DNA of 35,208 nucleotides from a virus. Positions 1-7,881 of this stretch are shown here, piece by piece. Under the pieces are notes generated by a model. The model had not been told where the DNA came from. It searched no databases and was given only the letters and a program-made list of their open reading frames with translations. Made by a program: the position numbers and the translations under genes. The stretch spans positions 1 through 35,208 of IMG/VR virus record IMGVR_UViG_3300035698_017235; one strand, 5' to 3'. Each line of letters opens with the position of its first letter. The first letter of the stretch is position 1.

Positions 1-2
1 AT

Positions 3-1355
3 TCTGTAGAAGGAGATTTAAACGTTAATGATACAGATTATCTTGATAACCAAGATGGAAGTTATTATTTGGATGATACTAACTGTTCGGCAGACCAGGA
101 TTGTGCAAACATACTATATACTACAGACGAATATCTTGGTGGATTGAGCTGTTCAAATTCTGAGATAGCAAAATGGAATGACACATCTTCTGCTTGGGAA
201 TGTGAAAGTGATGCTGAAGGAGCGGGTGGAGTAAATATGTGGGCTGATGGTGGAACTTACTTATATCCAAATACTACCTATGGAGATAATATAAATGTCA
301 TAGGATGGGTAAATGCAACTGAATTTTACCAAGATGGAAGTAAGGTTTTAGATTTAGCAGATATGGGAGACCTTAATACAAACTCAAGTGAATATTGGGA
401 TGATATAGATGCACCAAGCGGTTTAAATAATTTAATAACAATTTTATGGGCTAATGTAACAGATGGATGGAGTTTAGATGTAGGTTGGACTGGTACTTTA
501 CATGGTGGAAATATAACTGCAGATAGTTTGACTGGAACACAGATAGCCGAGCTTACTGATGCAGATATAAGCAACACTCTAACCGCTTCAACCTGGGACA
601 GTGAAACCTCACAAGGAGATTTAAATGTAAATCACTCTGATACATCTGGAACAGCTACAACTTGGGATGGAGAAACATCACAAGCGGATTTAAATGTTAA
701 TTCTTCAAATTATTGGGATGAATTAGATACACCAGCAGACATGAATACAAACTCAAGTGAATATTGGGATGACTTAGGAAGTCCGAGTGACATAAGTGCT
801 GGTGATATAACCGATGATGATACATTCATAGCAGTTGGAGATTCTTTCTTAAACGACAGCGGAGATGTTGGTGTATCAGGTACATATGGAGCTATGGTTT
901 TAACAATAGAACATAATGCTTTAGATGACCAATATTTTGATGCAGAGAATGATTTAACTGCTCTCCTAAATGATAATTATCTTTTAATTAGTGGAGGAAA
1001 TGTTACAGGAAACATAGGATGTGACCATAATTTTTATACAACAGGAGCTGGTGATGATTTATGGCTTGGTAACGAAGACCAAGCTTCTGCAAGTTTTAGG
1101 GCGTATGCTTCTGGAAATCTTTTTATGAGCGGGGATTTAACTGGAGCAGACGATATAAATGCAACGGAATTTTACCAAGATGGAAGTAAGGTTATAAGTA
1201 ATTTAGTAGAAGATACAAGTCCACAACTTGGAGGAAACCTTGATGCAAATGCATTTAATGTTTCTGTAGATTCAGGAAATTATATTTGTCTTGACGGAGC
1301 GACATGTTCTAAATACATTTACTATGATGGTTCAAACGTAATAATACAGGGGTGA
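3..1355 (+). CDS. Tail fibre / receptor-binding protein, 5' end missing
   Basis: The frame is open from the first bases of the window, so the N-terminus lies upstream; the TTG at 69 is not a credible start. The visible 450 residues are low in Lys and rich in Asn, Asp, Thr and Ser. They contain degenerate repeats built on DLNxNSSxYWDxxDxP (about residues 100, 205 and 235) and two copies of NATEFYQDGSKV, one near base 310 and one near 1160. The C-terminus has LVEDTSPQLGGNLDxN, a signature common in tail fibres of environmental phages, then a short Cys-containing end. This fits an elongated, beta-rich, probably trimeric adhesin. It is followed after 4 bases by another surface-type gene. The exact receptor is unknown. 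Confidence 0.7.
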   Translation, partial: SVEGDLNVNDTDYLDNQDGSYYLDDTNCSADQDCANILYTTDEYLGGLSCSNSEIAKWNDTSSAWECESDAEGAGGVNMWADGGTYLYPNTTYGDNINVIGWVNATEFYQDGSKVLDLADMGDLNTNSSEYWDDIDAPSGLNNLITILWANVTDGWSLDVGWTGTLHGGNITADSLTGTQIAELTDADISNTLTASTWDSETSQGDLNVNHSDTSGTATTWDGETSQADLNVNSSNYWDELDTPADMNTNSSEYWDDLGSPSDISAGDITDDDTFIAVGDSFLNDSGDVGVSGTYGAMVLTIEHNALDDQYFDAENDLTALLNDNYLLISGGNVTGNIGCDHNFYTTGAGDDLWLGNEDQASASFRAYASGNLFMSGDLTGADDINATEFYQDGSKVISNLVEDTSPQLGGNLDANAFNVSVDSGNYICLDGATCSKYIYYDGSNVIIQG

Positions 1356-1359
1356 TAAA

Positions 1360-3936
1360 GTGGTAAAAAATATAATAAAAGCCACTTCGATTATAATTAT
1401 TTTGATTGTTTCTGGTATCACTGTAAACTGGGTTATAAGCGATGAATATTCATCGCTCTATAAAGACGGAGACCTCATGGCAAGGTACAGATGGCACGTC
1501 GAGGCCGAAAGAACTTATATCAACAAAAATTCTTGGTATAGAACAAATGTAATGTGTCCTAGAATAGTATCGGAAGGTGGTTATGAAACTCCAACAAGAT
1601 GCTATTATTCGGATGATTATTATGAACAGTTGAGCAGAAGCTTGATAAATACAAAAATATTAAGAGATGGTGATTTTGTTTATAAAAATTCTCCGTTCTA
1701 TAAATATGGAACTTCTGGAGCTTATGCTGGTATTCTGGAAGAAACCTATGATTTTTCTGGTAAAGTTATTGAGGAATTTCCAGAAGATTATTTTGTCAAC
1801 TGGAATCCAAAGGACACAAGAAACTACAAGCTTGTATGGAGAATTTGGGAGCTGAAAGAATTGGATTTACCGCCTGGAGAATATCACGATTGTATATATA
1901 CTTTTGGTAATATTAAGATAGACATAAAAGATTGCGACAAACTTGAAAAAGCTGTTGTAAAGGATAGCAAAACAATATGGTTCTATTTCAAGAATGAAAA
2001 AGGAGAGCAAGTCATTAATGCAAATCTCATTGACCCAGAGACCGACTGGTTTATCGAAGGAGATACAATTTATTTGAATGTTTCTGGAAAGGGAATAATA
2101 AGCCAGACTCCGCACACTTTAAACGATTTTACGAATAAACCGATTCTAAACTTCACTTCAGATTTAGAAACTTCACAATGCTTTAATGTTGGATTTTTAT
2201 TTGATACCGATAGGGCCTATGCGTCAGGGGCCTCATACTGGACAAATTATTCGCATCCAGACGAGGAATTAATTTACGATAACATAACTAATCATTTTGA
2301 TTGTGCAGGAATTAATAATGTAAATTATGGAATAATAAACTCTACATATGGTTGGTGTAATGATAGTGATTGTTTGTATAATACAAATAATGTAACAGAA
2401 TGTTACAGCGAGAATTATTACGAATGGTATAATGCAAATGCTACTGGTGTGAGATTATACTGGAATGTATGGAGTGTAACTGATTATATTGACAAATGGT
2501 ACTATGACTGGAAAAATGTAACTAATAAATTCAGTTCCAAAAACATAGATTTTGGTGGGTGGAACAAGGCTTATTATATAACAGATATAATATTTGAAGC
2601 AGGAGAAACAAAAAGTTTAAAGCCTATTATAAATGTAGTTCCAACAATTGGAGATAATATAGGAAAATATGGATTATATATATGGAAATGCGAGGATACA
2701 ATACAGGAGTCATGGACTGGCTGGAATGTTTATGTTGACCCTTGGTGGAATGAAAGTTGGAGTAAATGTAAAGATATAACATTTGATAATAATGATGATA
2801 GAGTACATACAAACGAGTTTACTTTGATAAATATGACTGATTTAAGTTTTAACGATACAACATATGTAAGGATAATAAATGCAGGTTGTGGTGATGAAGG
2901 AACTGAGCAAAACTTACAGGTTGAAAGTAATTCTACAAGCTGGATAAGAGGATGGGTATTGGTTCCTTCTATTTCAAATACAACAAATACAACCTGGTCA
3001 GTCTATTATAGCGTTCCTTCTGAAGATGTCTCTGCTTCTTCAATGAGAACAGATATGGTTTATGCGTGGGAAGATTTTAACGATAAAACACAAACAAACA
3101 TAGATAACGGATTTAATGATTTAGCAGGTGCTGCGTGGTCTGAACATACTGGTGCTGTTTATATATGTCCAGGTATTGGAGAAACAAATGGAATTAATAC
3201 ATCTGCACGTGCCGATGCAAGTATGAAAGTAAACCCTACAATTAACTTATTAGGAGATGTATATTTTTCAAGATTTATGACAACAAATGCAGCAGCTTAC
3301 GCTGGTGCAAGATTAGATGATGCTTATATTTACGATGATGCTGGAGGAGTACCAGTTTATCAACCTCTAGTATTTCATGCTTCAACTGATAATGTAACTT
3401 TTCAAAATTATACAACAACAGAACAATTAACTCCTCCAACTGGTTGGTCTGCTGATGTATGGTATAATAAAAAAATTATGTTAAGCTTTACTTCTGACTA
3501 TCAGAGTGGATGGTTTAACTATGGAACGAATACTTATACTGATAAAAGATTTTATCAGACTACTGGAAGTTCCTTGGATTATATTAGAGTAGTAAGATAT
3601 GGAGGTACTGGCGTAGATGCTGGTGTGTTATATTGTGTTGATAATATAATTATAAGCAACTATTCTGATTTTAATGATTATGATGTAAGAAGTGCGATTG
3701 AAATGGGTTCGGAAGAATCATCAGGAGATTCATGCGACTATACTTCGGGAACTTGGACAATAGATTGTGCCGAAAACTGCCATGTAGATACCATAACAGA
3801 TGTTATGGGAAATTCTATAGTAACAACAGATTCAGGAATGATATATGTAGATAATAACGTAACAAATTTTACAAGTATATTAAATTTAAGTTCAGGCTGT
3901 GCAATTAACATAAGTTCGGGAATAAGGTGGGGATAA
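1360..3936 (+). CDS. Large membrane-anchored or virion surface protein with DUF2341-like domain
   Basis: This is an 858-residue protein. The GTG start has a GGTGAT site 3 bases upstream. Residues 4-26 form one hydrophobic segment (signal peptide or anchor). The middle and C-terminal parts are rich in Trp, Tyr, Asn and Cys, with many N-x-S/T sites. Around residue 465, PWWNESWSKCKDITF opens a DUF2341-like domain. A concanavalin-like beta region follows (about 570-770). The end, CDYTSGTWTIDCAENC, resembles disulphide-rich repeats of archaeal surface proteins. Lying between fibre and baseplate-like genes it is probably a host-binding virion protein; a secreted protein made in the infected cell is the alternative, favoured by the signal-like N-terminus. 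Confidence 0.6.
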   Translation: MVKNIIKATSIIIILIVSGITVNWVISDEYSSLYKDGDLMARYRWHVEAERTYINKNSWYRTNVMCPRIVSEGGYETPTRCYYSDDYYEQLSRSLINTKILRDGDFVYKNSPFYKYGTSGAYAGILEETYDFSGKVIEEFPEDYFVNWNPKDTRNYKLVWRIWELKELDLPPGEYHDCIYTFGNIKIDIKDCDKLEKAVVKDSKTIWFYFKNEKGEQVINANLIDPETDWFIEGDTIYLNVSGKGIISQTPHTLNDFTNKPILNFTSDLETSQCFNVGFLFDTDRAYASGASYWTNYSHPDEELIYDNITNHFDCAGINNVNYGIINSTYGWCNDSDCLYNTNNVTECYSENYYEWYNANATGVRLYWNVWSVTDYIDKWYYDWKNVTNKFSSKNIDFGGWNKAYYITDIIFEAGETKSLKPIINVVPTIGDNIGKYGLYIWKCEDTIQESWTGWNVYVDPWWNESWSKCKDITFDNNDDRVHTNEFTLINMTDLSFNDTTYVRIINAGCGDEGTEQNLQVESNSTSWIRGWVLVPSISNTTNTTWSVYYSVPSEDVSASSMRTDMVYAWEDFNDKTQTNIDNGFNDLAGAAWSEHTGAVYICPGIGETNGINTSARADASMKVNPTINLLGDVYFSRFMTTNAAAYAGARLDDAYIYDDAGGVPVYQPLVFHASTDNVTFQNYTTTEQLTPPTGWSADVWYNKKIMLSFTSDYQSGWFNYGTNTYTDKRFYQTTGSSLDYIRVVRYGGTGVDAGVLYCVDNIIISNYSDFNDYDVRSAIEMGSEESSGDSCDYTSGTWTIDCAENCHVDTITDVMGNSIVTTDSGMIYVDNNVTNFTSILNLSSGCAINISSGIRWG

Positions 3937-4196
3937 TGACAAGAATAACAGTAACTAATGATAACTTACGCAGAACTTTAATAAATGATAACTCACGTAG
4001 AACTTTAATAAACGACAACTTACGCAGAACTTTAATAAATGATAACTCACGTAGAACTATTATAACAAGAAGGCATGGTGGTAGTACAGAATTAAGCCTA
4101 TATGGAGATACCGATTTCGGATTTGGAAGGTATGGTGGTACTAAAATAGACGAAACAGCCACAAACGAAATAACAATAATTAATGAGGGAGGTTAA
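3936..4196 (+). CDS. Small protein with four 9-residue N-terminal repeats
   Basis: The ATG overlaps the previous stop (TAATG) and AAGGTGGGG lies just upstream, so this start is preferred to the GTG nine bases earlier. The protein has 86 residues. After seven residues come four perfect-length copies of NDN(L/S)RRT(L/I)I, then a Gly-rich, uncharged tail containing YGDTDFGFGRYGG. The repeats are strongly basic and alternate with Asn, which suggests a solenoid or a polyanion-binding segment. No family is recognised. Gene order suggests a fibre-tip, linker or baseplate accessory role; this is inference only. Confidence 0.6.
   Translation: MTRITVTNDNLRRTLINDNSRRTLINDNLRRTLINDNSRRTIITRRHGGSTELSLYGDTDFGFGRYGGTKIDETATNEITIINEGG
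3957..4064 (+). repeat. Four tandem 27-base in-frame repeats
   Basis: Four 27-base units encode NDNLRRTLI, NDNSRRTLI, NDNLRRTLI and NDNSRRTII. Units 1 and 3 resemble each other more than units 2 and 4, so a 54-base unit probably duplicated after the first 27-base duplication. There is no spacer, so this is a coding repeat. Confidence 0.9.
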
Positions 4197-4197
4197 T

Positions 4198-4545
4198 ATG
4201 ACAGATTTAATATTTGATATGAAAAAAGGAGATACACACAATCCATTGCAGCTTTTGTTAAAGCATGGCACAAGTTCAAGCAGTTCAGTAGTAGACCTTA
4301 CAAGTGATACGGCAAAGTTTTACATGAGATTAAGGGGAGAAAGAACCAATAAGGTAGACGGAACGGCAATGAGTATAACAGGTGATAGTGCAGGAGAGCT
4401 TGAATATCAATGGAAAACTGCAGATGTAGATACGGCAGGAACTTACGAAGGAGAAGTTGTGGTTACTTATGACGATGATAGTGAAGAGACGTTTCCTGAA
4501 AACTCGGATAAAATAGTTATAGTTATACACAAAAGCTACGATTGA
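4198..4545 (+). CDS. BppU-like baseplate/fibre N-terminal domain protein
   Basis: The start is ATG at 4198, seven bases after GGGAGG; an in-frame ATG at 4183 lies inside the previous gene and before this site. The 115-residue product reads as one immunoglobulin-like beta sandwich: a strand with LTSDTAKFYMR, then ELEYQWKTADVDTAGTYEGEV, then a closing strand DKIVIVIH. This order matches the N-terminal domain of phage baseplate upper proteins (BppU) and related fibre-attachment domains. It probably anchors receptor-binding proteins to the tail or capsid. It closes the fibre block before the neck genes. Confidence 0.6.
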   Translation: MTDLIFDMKKGDTHNPLQLLLKHGTSSSSSVVDLTSDTAKFYMRLRGERTNKVDGTAMSITGDSAGELEYQWKTADVDTAGTYEGEVVVTYDDDSEETFPENSDKIVIVIHKSYD

Positions 4546-4552
4546 TGGGTTA

Positions 4553-4566
4553 AGTTTTTAAACTAT
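4553..4566 (+). promoter_or_regulatory. Possible TATA-type promoter before neck/tail genes
   Basis: The 63-base gap between the BppU-like gene and the neck genes holds an AT-only element, TTTTTAAACTAT, about 45 bases before the ATG at 4609. It is the largest gap in the first 7 kb and would allow separate transcription of the tail operon. It is only a sequence match. Confidence 0.35.
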
Positions 4567-4608
4567 AACAATTAAAAATAATAGTCAAGAGACAAAAAGT
4601 GGTAATTC

Positions 4609-5013
4609 ATGGCCGTATATGAAGACATGAGAAATGATTTTACTAAAGTTCTTAGTGAATGGAATAATGCAATAACAATAACTAGAACCACAGAAACAAA
4701 AGGAAGTATGGGTGAAGTTATTTCAACTTCTGATACGTCTTATACTATTAATTGTATAATTCAACAGATAACAGAAAAAGACAGAGATATTCATGCCATT
4801 GGATTAGCTGAACCAGGAAATAGAAAAGTATTTTTCAAGTATCAATATGATTCTTCTGACGATTCAGATATATCGGGAACGTTTACTCCAGCGGCAGGAG
4901 ATAAAATAACGGATGCTGACAGTAATTGTTGGAGAATAGAACAAATTGTGCATAGAGCAAGACGCGGGGATAATATTATATTTATAAAGACAGTTGCGAG
5001 GAGATTAGAATGA
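4609..5013 (+). CDS. Head closure (stopper) protein, gp16/Hc-like
   Basis: This 134-residue protein starts with a short helix and continues as a beta barrel: TITRTTETKGSMGEV, then IIQQITEKDRDIHAIGLAEPG, FFKYQY, and a late AAGDKITDADSNCWRIEQI strand pair. Size, beta pattern and place (directly before a gp10-like neck protein and a tail terminator) match the siphovirus head-closure family (SPP1 gp16, HK97 gp7-type). Such proteins form a ring under the connector that seals the filled head. The start has only a weak GTGGT site. It overlaps the next gene by 4 bases. Confidence 0.65.
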   Translation: MAVYEDMRNDFTKVLSEWNNAITITRTTETKGSMGEVISTSDTSYTINCIIQQITEKDRDIHAIGLAEPGNRKVFFKYQYDSSDDSDISGTFTPAAGDKITDADSNCWRIEQIVHRARRGDNIIFIKTVARRLE

Positions 5014-5333
5014 AGCTGGATGTAAAGGTTAAAACAAAGTTTGATGATAAAAAGGTAATGGAAGGAATGAAAAAGGCGCTTGCCGAACTTATGCATATAG
5101 TAGAATTTCACGGAGTAAGATTATGTCCAGTAGATACTGGAAGATTAAGAAATTCATTAAACTTGAAAAAGATAAATGATTTTGAATGGATATTTGCATG
5201 TGGTGTAGAATATGGAGTATATCAGGAATATGGAACATATAAAATGGATGCGCAGCCATTTATGAGGCCAGCACTTGATATAGGAATACAAAGTATGCCA
5301 AGTATAGTAAATAGATATATGGTGGCGAGTTAA
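5010..5333 (+). CDS. HK97 gp10-like neck protein
   Basis: The 107 residues carry the family signature almost completely: an N-terminal helix, CPVDTGRLRNSL (the PVDTGxLRxS motif), VEYGVYQEYGT, then AQPFMRPAL. These are diagnostic of the HK97-gp10_like family, which joins head and tail in siphoviruses. It overlaps the stopper gene by 4 bases and is followed directly by the tail terminator, the usual order. Confidence 0.85.
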   Translation: MKLDVKVKTKFDDKKVMEGMKKALAELMHIVEFHGVRLCPVDTGRLRNSLNLKKINDFEWIFACGVEYGVYQEYGTYKMDAQPFMRPALDIGIQSMPSIVNRYMVAS

Positions 5334-6026
5334 ATGGTCAGATACGAACCAAAATGGATTTTAGCAGATTTTCTAAGGGCGAGAATCACTGACCCAAGAA
5401 CAAGGCTTGCTTCCACGTCTGATACATTTACTGCTACAAACGACCAAACAAGTTACACACTTACACCAACAACTGGAAAAAGAGTTCATTCAATAACTGC
5501 TGTTACTGTAGCAGGAGTCACACAAAGCAAGTGGGGAGAATATTATATTGATACTCAAAATCAGAAGATGATACTTGTGACTGGAGCTACGACTGGACAA
5601 ACTGTAATTGTTACATATTTAGAAGGGACAACTGATTGGATTTATCCAGACAAACCAAATGAAAGTTTGGCAGCTACAAGTTATCCGAGAATAAGTATTA
5701 TGATTATAACCAGTCCAGGAAATAGACAGGGTAAATATGATGCAGATGTGGAGTATAATATTCATTTTCAGGTTGATGTTTGGGCTGCAGAAGGACAAAC
5801 GTTTACAATTAGTGGAAAAGTATATGAAGGAGATGAACTAACACATTTATTAGGAATGTTGGTATGTGAAGTGTTGAGGCGATATGAAGATGACATGTAT
5901 CCGAAAATGTATGACTATCAGCCGATAACAGGTCCCAGAGACTTACCATTCGATAAAGACCATGGAGTATTTAGAAGTACTGTTGAATTCAAACTAAAAA
6001 CATTGAATCTGGGTGTAAATTTATAG
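5334..6026 (+). CDS. Tail terminator / completion protein with an extra beta domain
   Basis: The product has 230 residues, longer than the roughly 130-160 of typical terminators. The terminator fold can be read from about residue 115: YPRISIMIITSPGN, FQVDVWA, then a long helix GDELTHLLGMLVCEVLRRYE, and a final beta strand STVEFKLKTLNLG. Residues 25-105 are an additional Thr-rich beta module (TDTFTATNDQTSYTLTP onwards) inserted near the N-terminus. Terminators cap the growing tail tube and dock it on the neck. The gene begins one base after the gp10-like stop, so translation is probably coupled. Confidence 0.7.
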   Translation: MVRYEPKWILADFLRARITDPRTRLASTSDTFTATNDQTSYTLTPTTGKRVHSITAVTVAGVTQSKWGEYYIDTQNQKMILVTGATTGQTVIVTYLEGTTDWIYPDKPNESLAATSYPRISIMIITSPGNRQGKYDADVEYNIHFQVDVWAAEGQTFTISGKVYEGDELTHLLGMLVCEVLRRYEDDMYPKMYDYQPITGPRDLPFDKDHGVFRSTVEFKLKTLNLGVNL

Positions 6027-6039
6027 GAGGTATTGAAAA

Positions 6040-6354
6040 ATGTTAGTAAAATATATTGGAATACATCCTGAAGTAAGGTATAGAAAAATGATATTTAAGA
6101 AAGGAGAAGAAAAAGTACTTCCTGAAGGATTTGATATTCCACAAGATTTTGAAATAATTGGTAAGGAAAAGCCAAAATTTAAGAAGATGTCTATTGATAG
6201 TTTGATTGATATAAATGGAATAGGCGAAGAAACGATAAAAGATATAAAAAGAAAATACAACAATTTGGAGAGTTTAAAGATTGATTTGAAAACCGACAAA
6301 GCTCCATTTAGAAATGATGTTGTAAAACAGTTAAAAAATAAACTTTTACGGTGA
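6040..6354 (+). CDS. Small helix-hairpin-helix-like protein in the tail operon
   Basis: This is a 104-residue, Lys-rich protein with a good AGGAGGT site upstream. Residues 50-85 include SIDSLIDINGIGEETIKDI, close to a helix-hairpin-helix motif (hydrophobic-x-x-GIGxxT) of the kind that contacts DNA backbone. The N-terminal 40 residues look beta-rich (VKYIGIHPEVRYR...FKKGEEKVL). Genes of this size with HhH-like ends occur between neck and tail-tube genes in other phages, but their role is not established. Confidence 0.5.
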   Translation: MLVKYIGIHPEVRYRKMIFKKGEEKVLPEGFDIPQDFEIIGKEKPKFKKMSIDSLIDINGIGEETIKDIKRKYNNLESLKIDLKTDKAPFRNDVVKQLKNKLLR

Positions 6355-6360
6355 TAAAAA

Positions 6361-7308
6361 ATGGTAGAATTAACATTAGGAAAAAGGGAACAGATAAGCA
6401 TGAAGGAGGAGACGGATTACGGTGACGCAGTAACACCAACGCTCATAATGGGAAGAGAAGCTATATGGGAGCCGAACAATCTGGAAAATTGGATTGAGCT
6501 AAGAGGAGCAGATAGTAACGACGTGAACGTGGATGATATGGAAATAGGTATGAAAACAGTTGGCGGAACATTGACATTTGCTCCGCAGGACTGGATATTC
6601 ATGAAATATATTCTTTGTGATGGTAGTTCTGATATTGCAGATACTGAACCAGCAGCTTATTATTTACATACGTTTACAAACGCGGTGGATGTTGGGAGTT
6701 TCACTTTACAAAGAGCACAACAGTTAACTGCTTTAGATGACCATGTTGTTACATATGATGGATGTCAAGTAGATAAATGTTCAATGTCTTGGGATTCAAG
6801 CGGTGGTGATGCATTACTTAAGGTAGCTCTTACAGTTTTAGCTCAGGATTTAACGGCAGGAACAACGACTACATCAATAGCTGGAGCTACAACAAGCGCA
6901 TTTCAGTTCAGGAATGTTGTATTAACATTGAATGACTCAGAAGTAACAGAGCATGTTGGTGGAACATTTAATATAGAAAATAATTTAAATCCAGCTAGAT
7001 ATTCAAACTATACTCTAGATAGAACAAAGGGAGAATCCGCACCAACAATTAGAAGATTTAATGGAAGTTTTAGAATAAGAGTAAAAAGCGATGCATATTT
7101 TGACTTCTGGGATACTGACGCAGTAATAGATGACTGTAAACTTAAATTTGAGAGGGGAACAAACGACCTGGCAGAATTTACATTCGTCAATTTCAGAATA
7201 GAAAATGCACCCGACCCAACAAATTTGGATGGAATAAATACAGTTACAATAAATTGGACAGCAGAAGATGCAACTCTTACAGCACAGGATGCTATTGGGG
7301 TTTATTAA
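6361..7308 (+). CDS. Major tail tube protein
   Basis: This is a 315-residue, beta-rich acidic protein, with start ATG after GGTGAT. It lies directly before the frameshifted tail chaperone, the standard position of the tail tube protein. Internal features fit the tail-tube fold with duplicated beta layers: GGTLTFAPQDWIFMKYIL near the N-terminus, VDKCSMSWDSSGGDALLKVALT mid-protein, and SFRIRVKSDAYFDFW with a closing TVTINWTAED strand. It should form the hexameric rings of the non-contractile tube. No sheath gene is present, so the tail is of siphovirus type. Confidence 0.8.
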   Translation: MVELTLGKREQISMKEETDYGDAVTPTLIMGREAIWEPNNLENWIELRGADSNDVNVDDMEIGMKTVGGTLTFAPQDWIFMKYILCDGSSDIADTEPAAYYLHTFTNAVDVGSFTLQRAQQLTALDDHVVTYDGCQVDKCSMSWDSSGGDALLKVALTVLAQDLTAGTTTTSIAGATTSAFQFRNVVLTLNDSEVTEHVGGTFNIENNLNPARYSNYTLDRTKGESAPTIRRFNGSFRIRVKSDAYFDFWDTDAVIDDCKLKFERGTNDLAEFTFVNFRIENAPDPTNLDGINTVTINWTAEDATLTAQDAIGVY

Positions 7309-7326
7309 AAACCAAGAGGTGATTGA

Positions 7327-7674
7327 ATGTACGAAGAAGACTTCGTAAAAGAAGCATTGATAGATGTTAAGATAGATAAAAGGGAGTTTAAGTTCAGAGA
7401 AATAACAGGAGAAGAACACGATAAAGTTGCTGGAGAATCCATAAGCATATCGGAAGATGGAAAAATTAATATGGATTTAGGCAAAAGAAATCTTGGATTT
7501 CTTCTGACTATGGTAATTGAAGCTCCATATGAAACAAACGGCAAAAAATACAAGGATATGAATATAATAGAGAAAACGAAGGTTCTTAAGAAGCTAAACT
7601 TTAATATGTTCGGAAAGCTCTGTAAGGAAGCCAACAAGATACTTGGAGTGAGTAAGGAGACTGAAAAAAAATAG
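7327..7674 (+). CDS. Tail assembly chaperone, short (gpG-like) product
   Basis: The product has 115 residues, with start ATG after GAGGTGAT. It begins with short beta strands (ALIDVKIDKREFKFREITGEEHD) and continues helical, as in tail assembly chaperones of the gpG / DUF-type families. The stop TAG is preceded by eight A residues, and a second reading frame opens just beyond, as in the lambda G-GT arrangement. These chaperones bind the tape measure during tail assembly and are absent from the virion. Position between tube and tape measure supports the call strongly. Confidence 0.8.
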   Translation: MYEEDFVKEALIDVKIDKREFKFREITGEEHDKVAGESISISEDGKINMDLGKRNLGFLLTMVIEAPYETNGKKYKDMNIIEKTKVLKKLNFNMFGKLCKEANKILGVSKETEKK

Positions 7675-7712
7675 AGGGGGTCGTGCTGCACGGAGGAGTA
7701 TGCCGTGACCCC
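7665..7712 (+). promoter_or_regulatory. -1 programmed frameshift signal (slippery heptamer plus hairpin)
   Basis: Zero-frame codons AAA-AAA at 7666-7671 preceded by A make the canonical heptamer A AAA AAA (7665-7671), immediately before TAG. Five bases later a hairpin begins: GGGGT 7677-7681 pairs with ACCCC 7708-7712, and CACGG 7689-7693 pairs with CCGTG 7703-7707. There is a 7-base bulge on the 5' side and a 9-base loop. Heptamer, spacer and structure all match known -1 frameshift sites. Confidence 0.8.
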
Positions 7713-7877
7713 AGAATATCGAGGAAACTCCTATATGTTGCCCTTAGCGAAGAGTTCGGTGGAACTCCGATTGATTGGAAAAGGGAGAATGAAAGCGACA
7801 TTAAGGTTTACGAGATAATAATGAGATGTAAAATGAGAAAAAAGCTGGTAAATGCGCAGCTTAATAGTATGAGATGA
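7671..7877 (+). CDS. Tail assembly chaperone, -1 frameshift extension (gpT-like)
   Basis: After a -1 shift on the A run, translation continues with IEGVVLHGGVCRDP and ends at the TGA at 7875-7877. The extension has 68 residues, giving a 183-residue fusion. It is helical, with PRISRKLLYVALSEEFGG and a basic C-terminus MRKKLVNAQLN, typical of gpT-like parts. A GTG at 7683 could start a separate 64-residue protein, but it has no clear ribosome site and lies within the hairpin, so the fusion is preferred. Confidence 0.75.
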   Translation: MEGVVLHGGVCRDPRISRKLLYVALSEEFGGTPIDWKRENESDIKVYEIIMRCKMRKKLVNAQLNSMR

Positions 7878-7881
7878 TTAA

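Noticed and set aside
326-577. Reverse-strand ORFs across the window (for example 326-577, 6021-6401, 7808-8212, 30322-30795)
   Set aside because: They mirror real + strand genes, lack ribosome sites, and read as hydrophobic or low-complexity peptides. No reverse-strand gene is supported.
1667-1855. 62-residue ORF inside the DUF2341 gene
   Set aside because: Out-of-frame shadow with no site; the main frame continues through it.
3957-4064. CRISPR array from the 27-base repeats
   Set aside because: The units are contiguous without spacers and keep a coding frame, so they are protein repeats.
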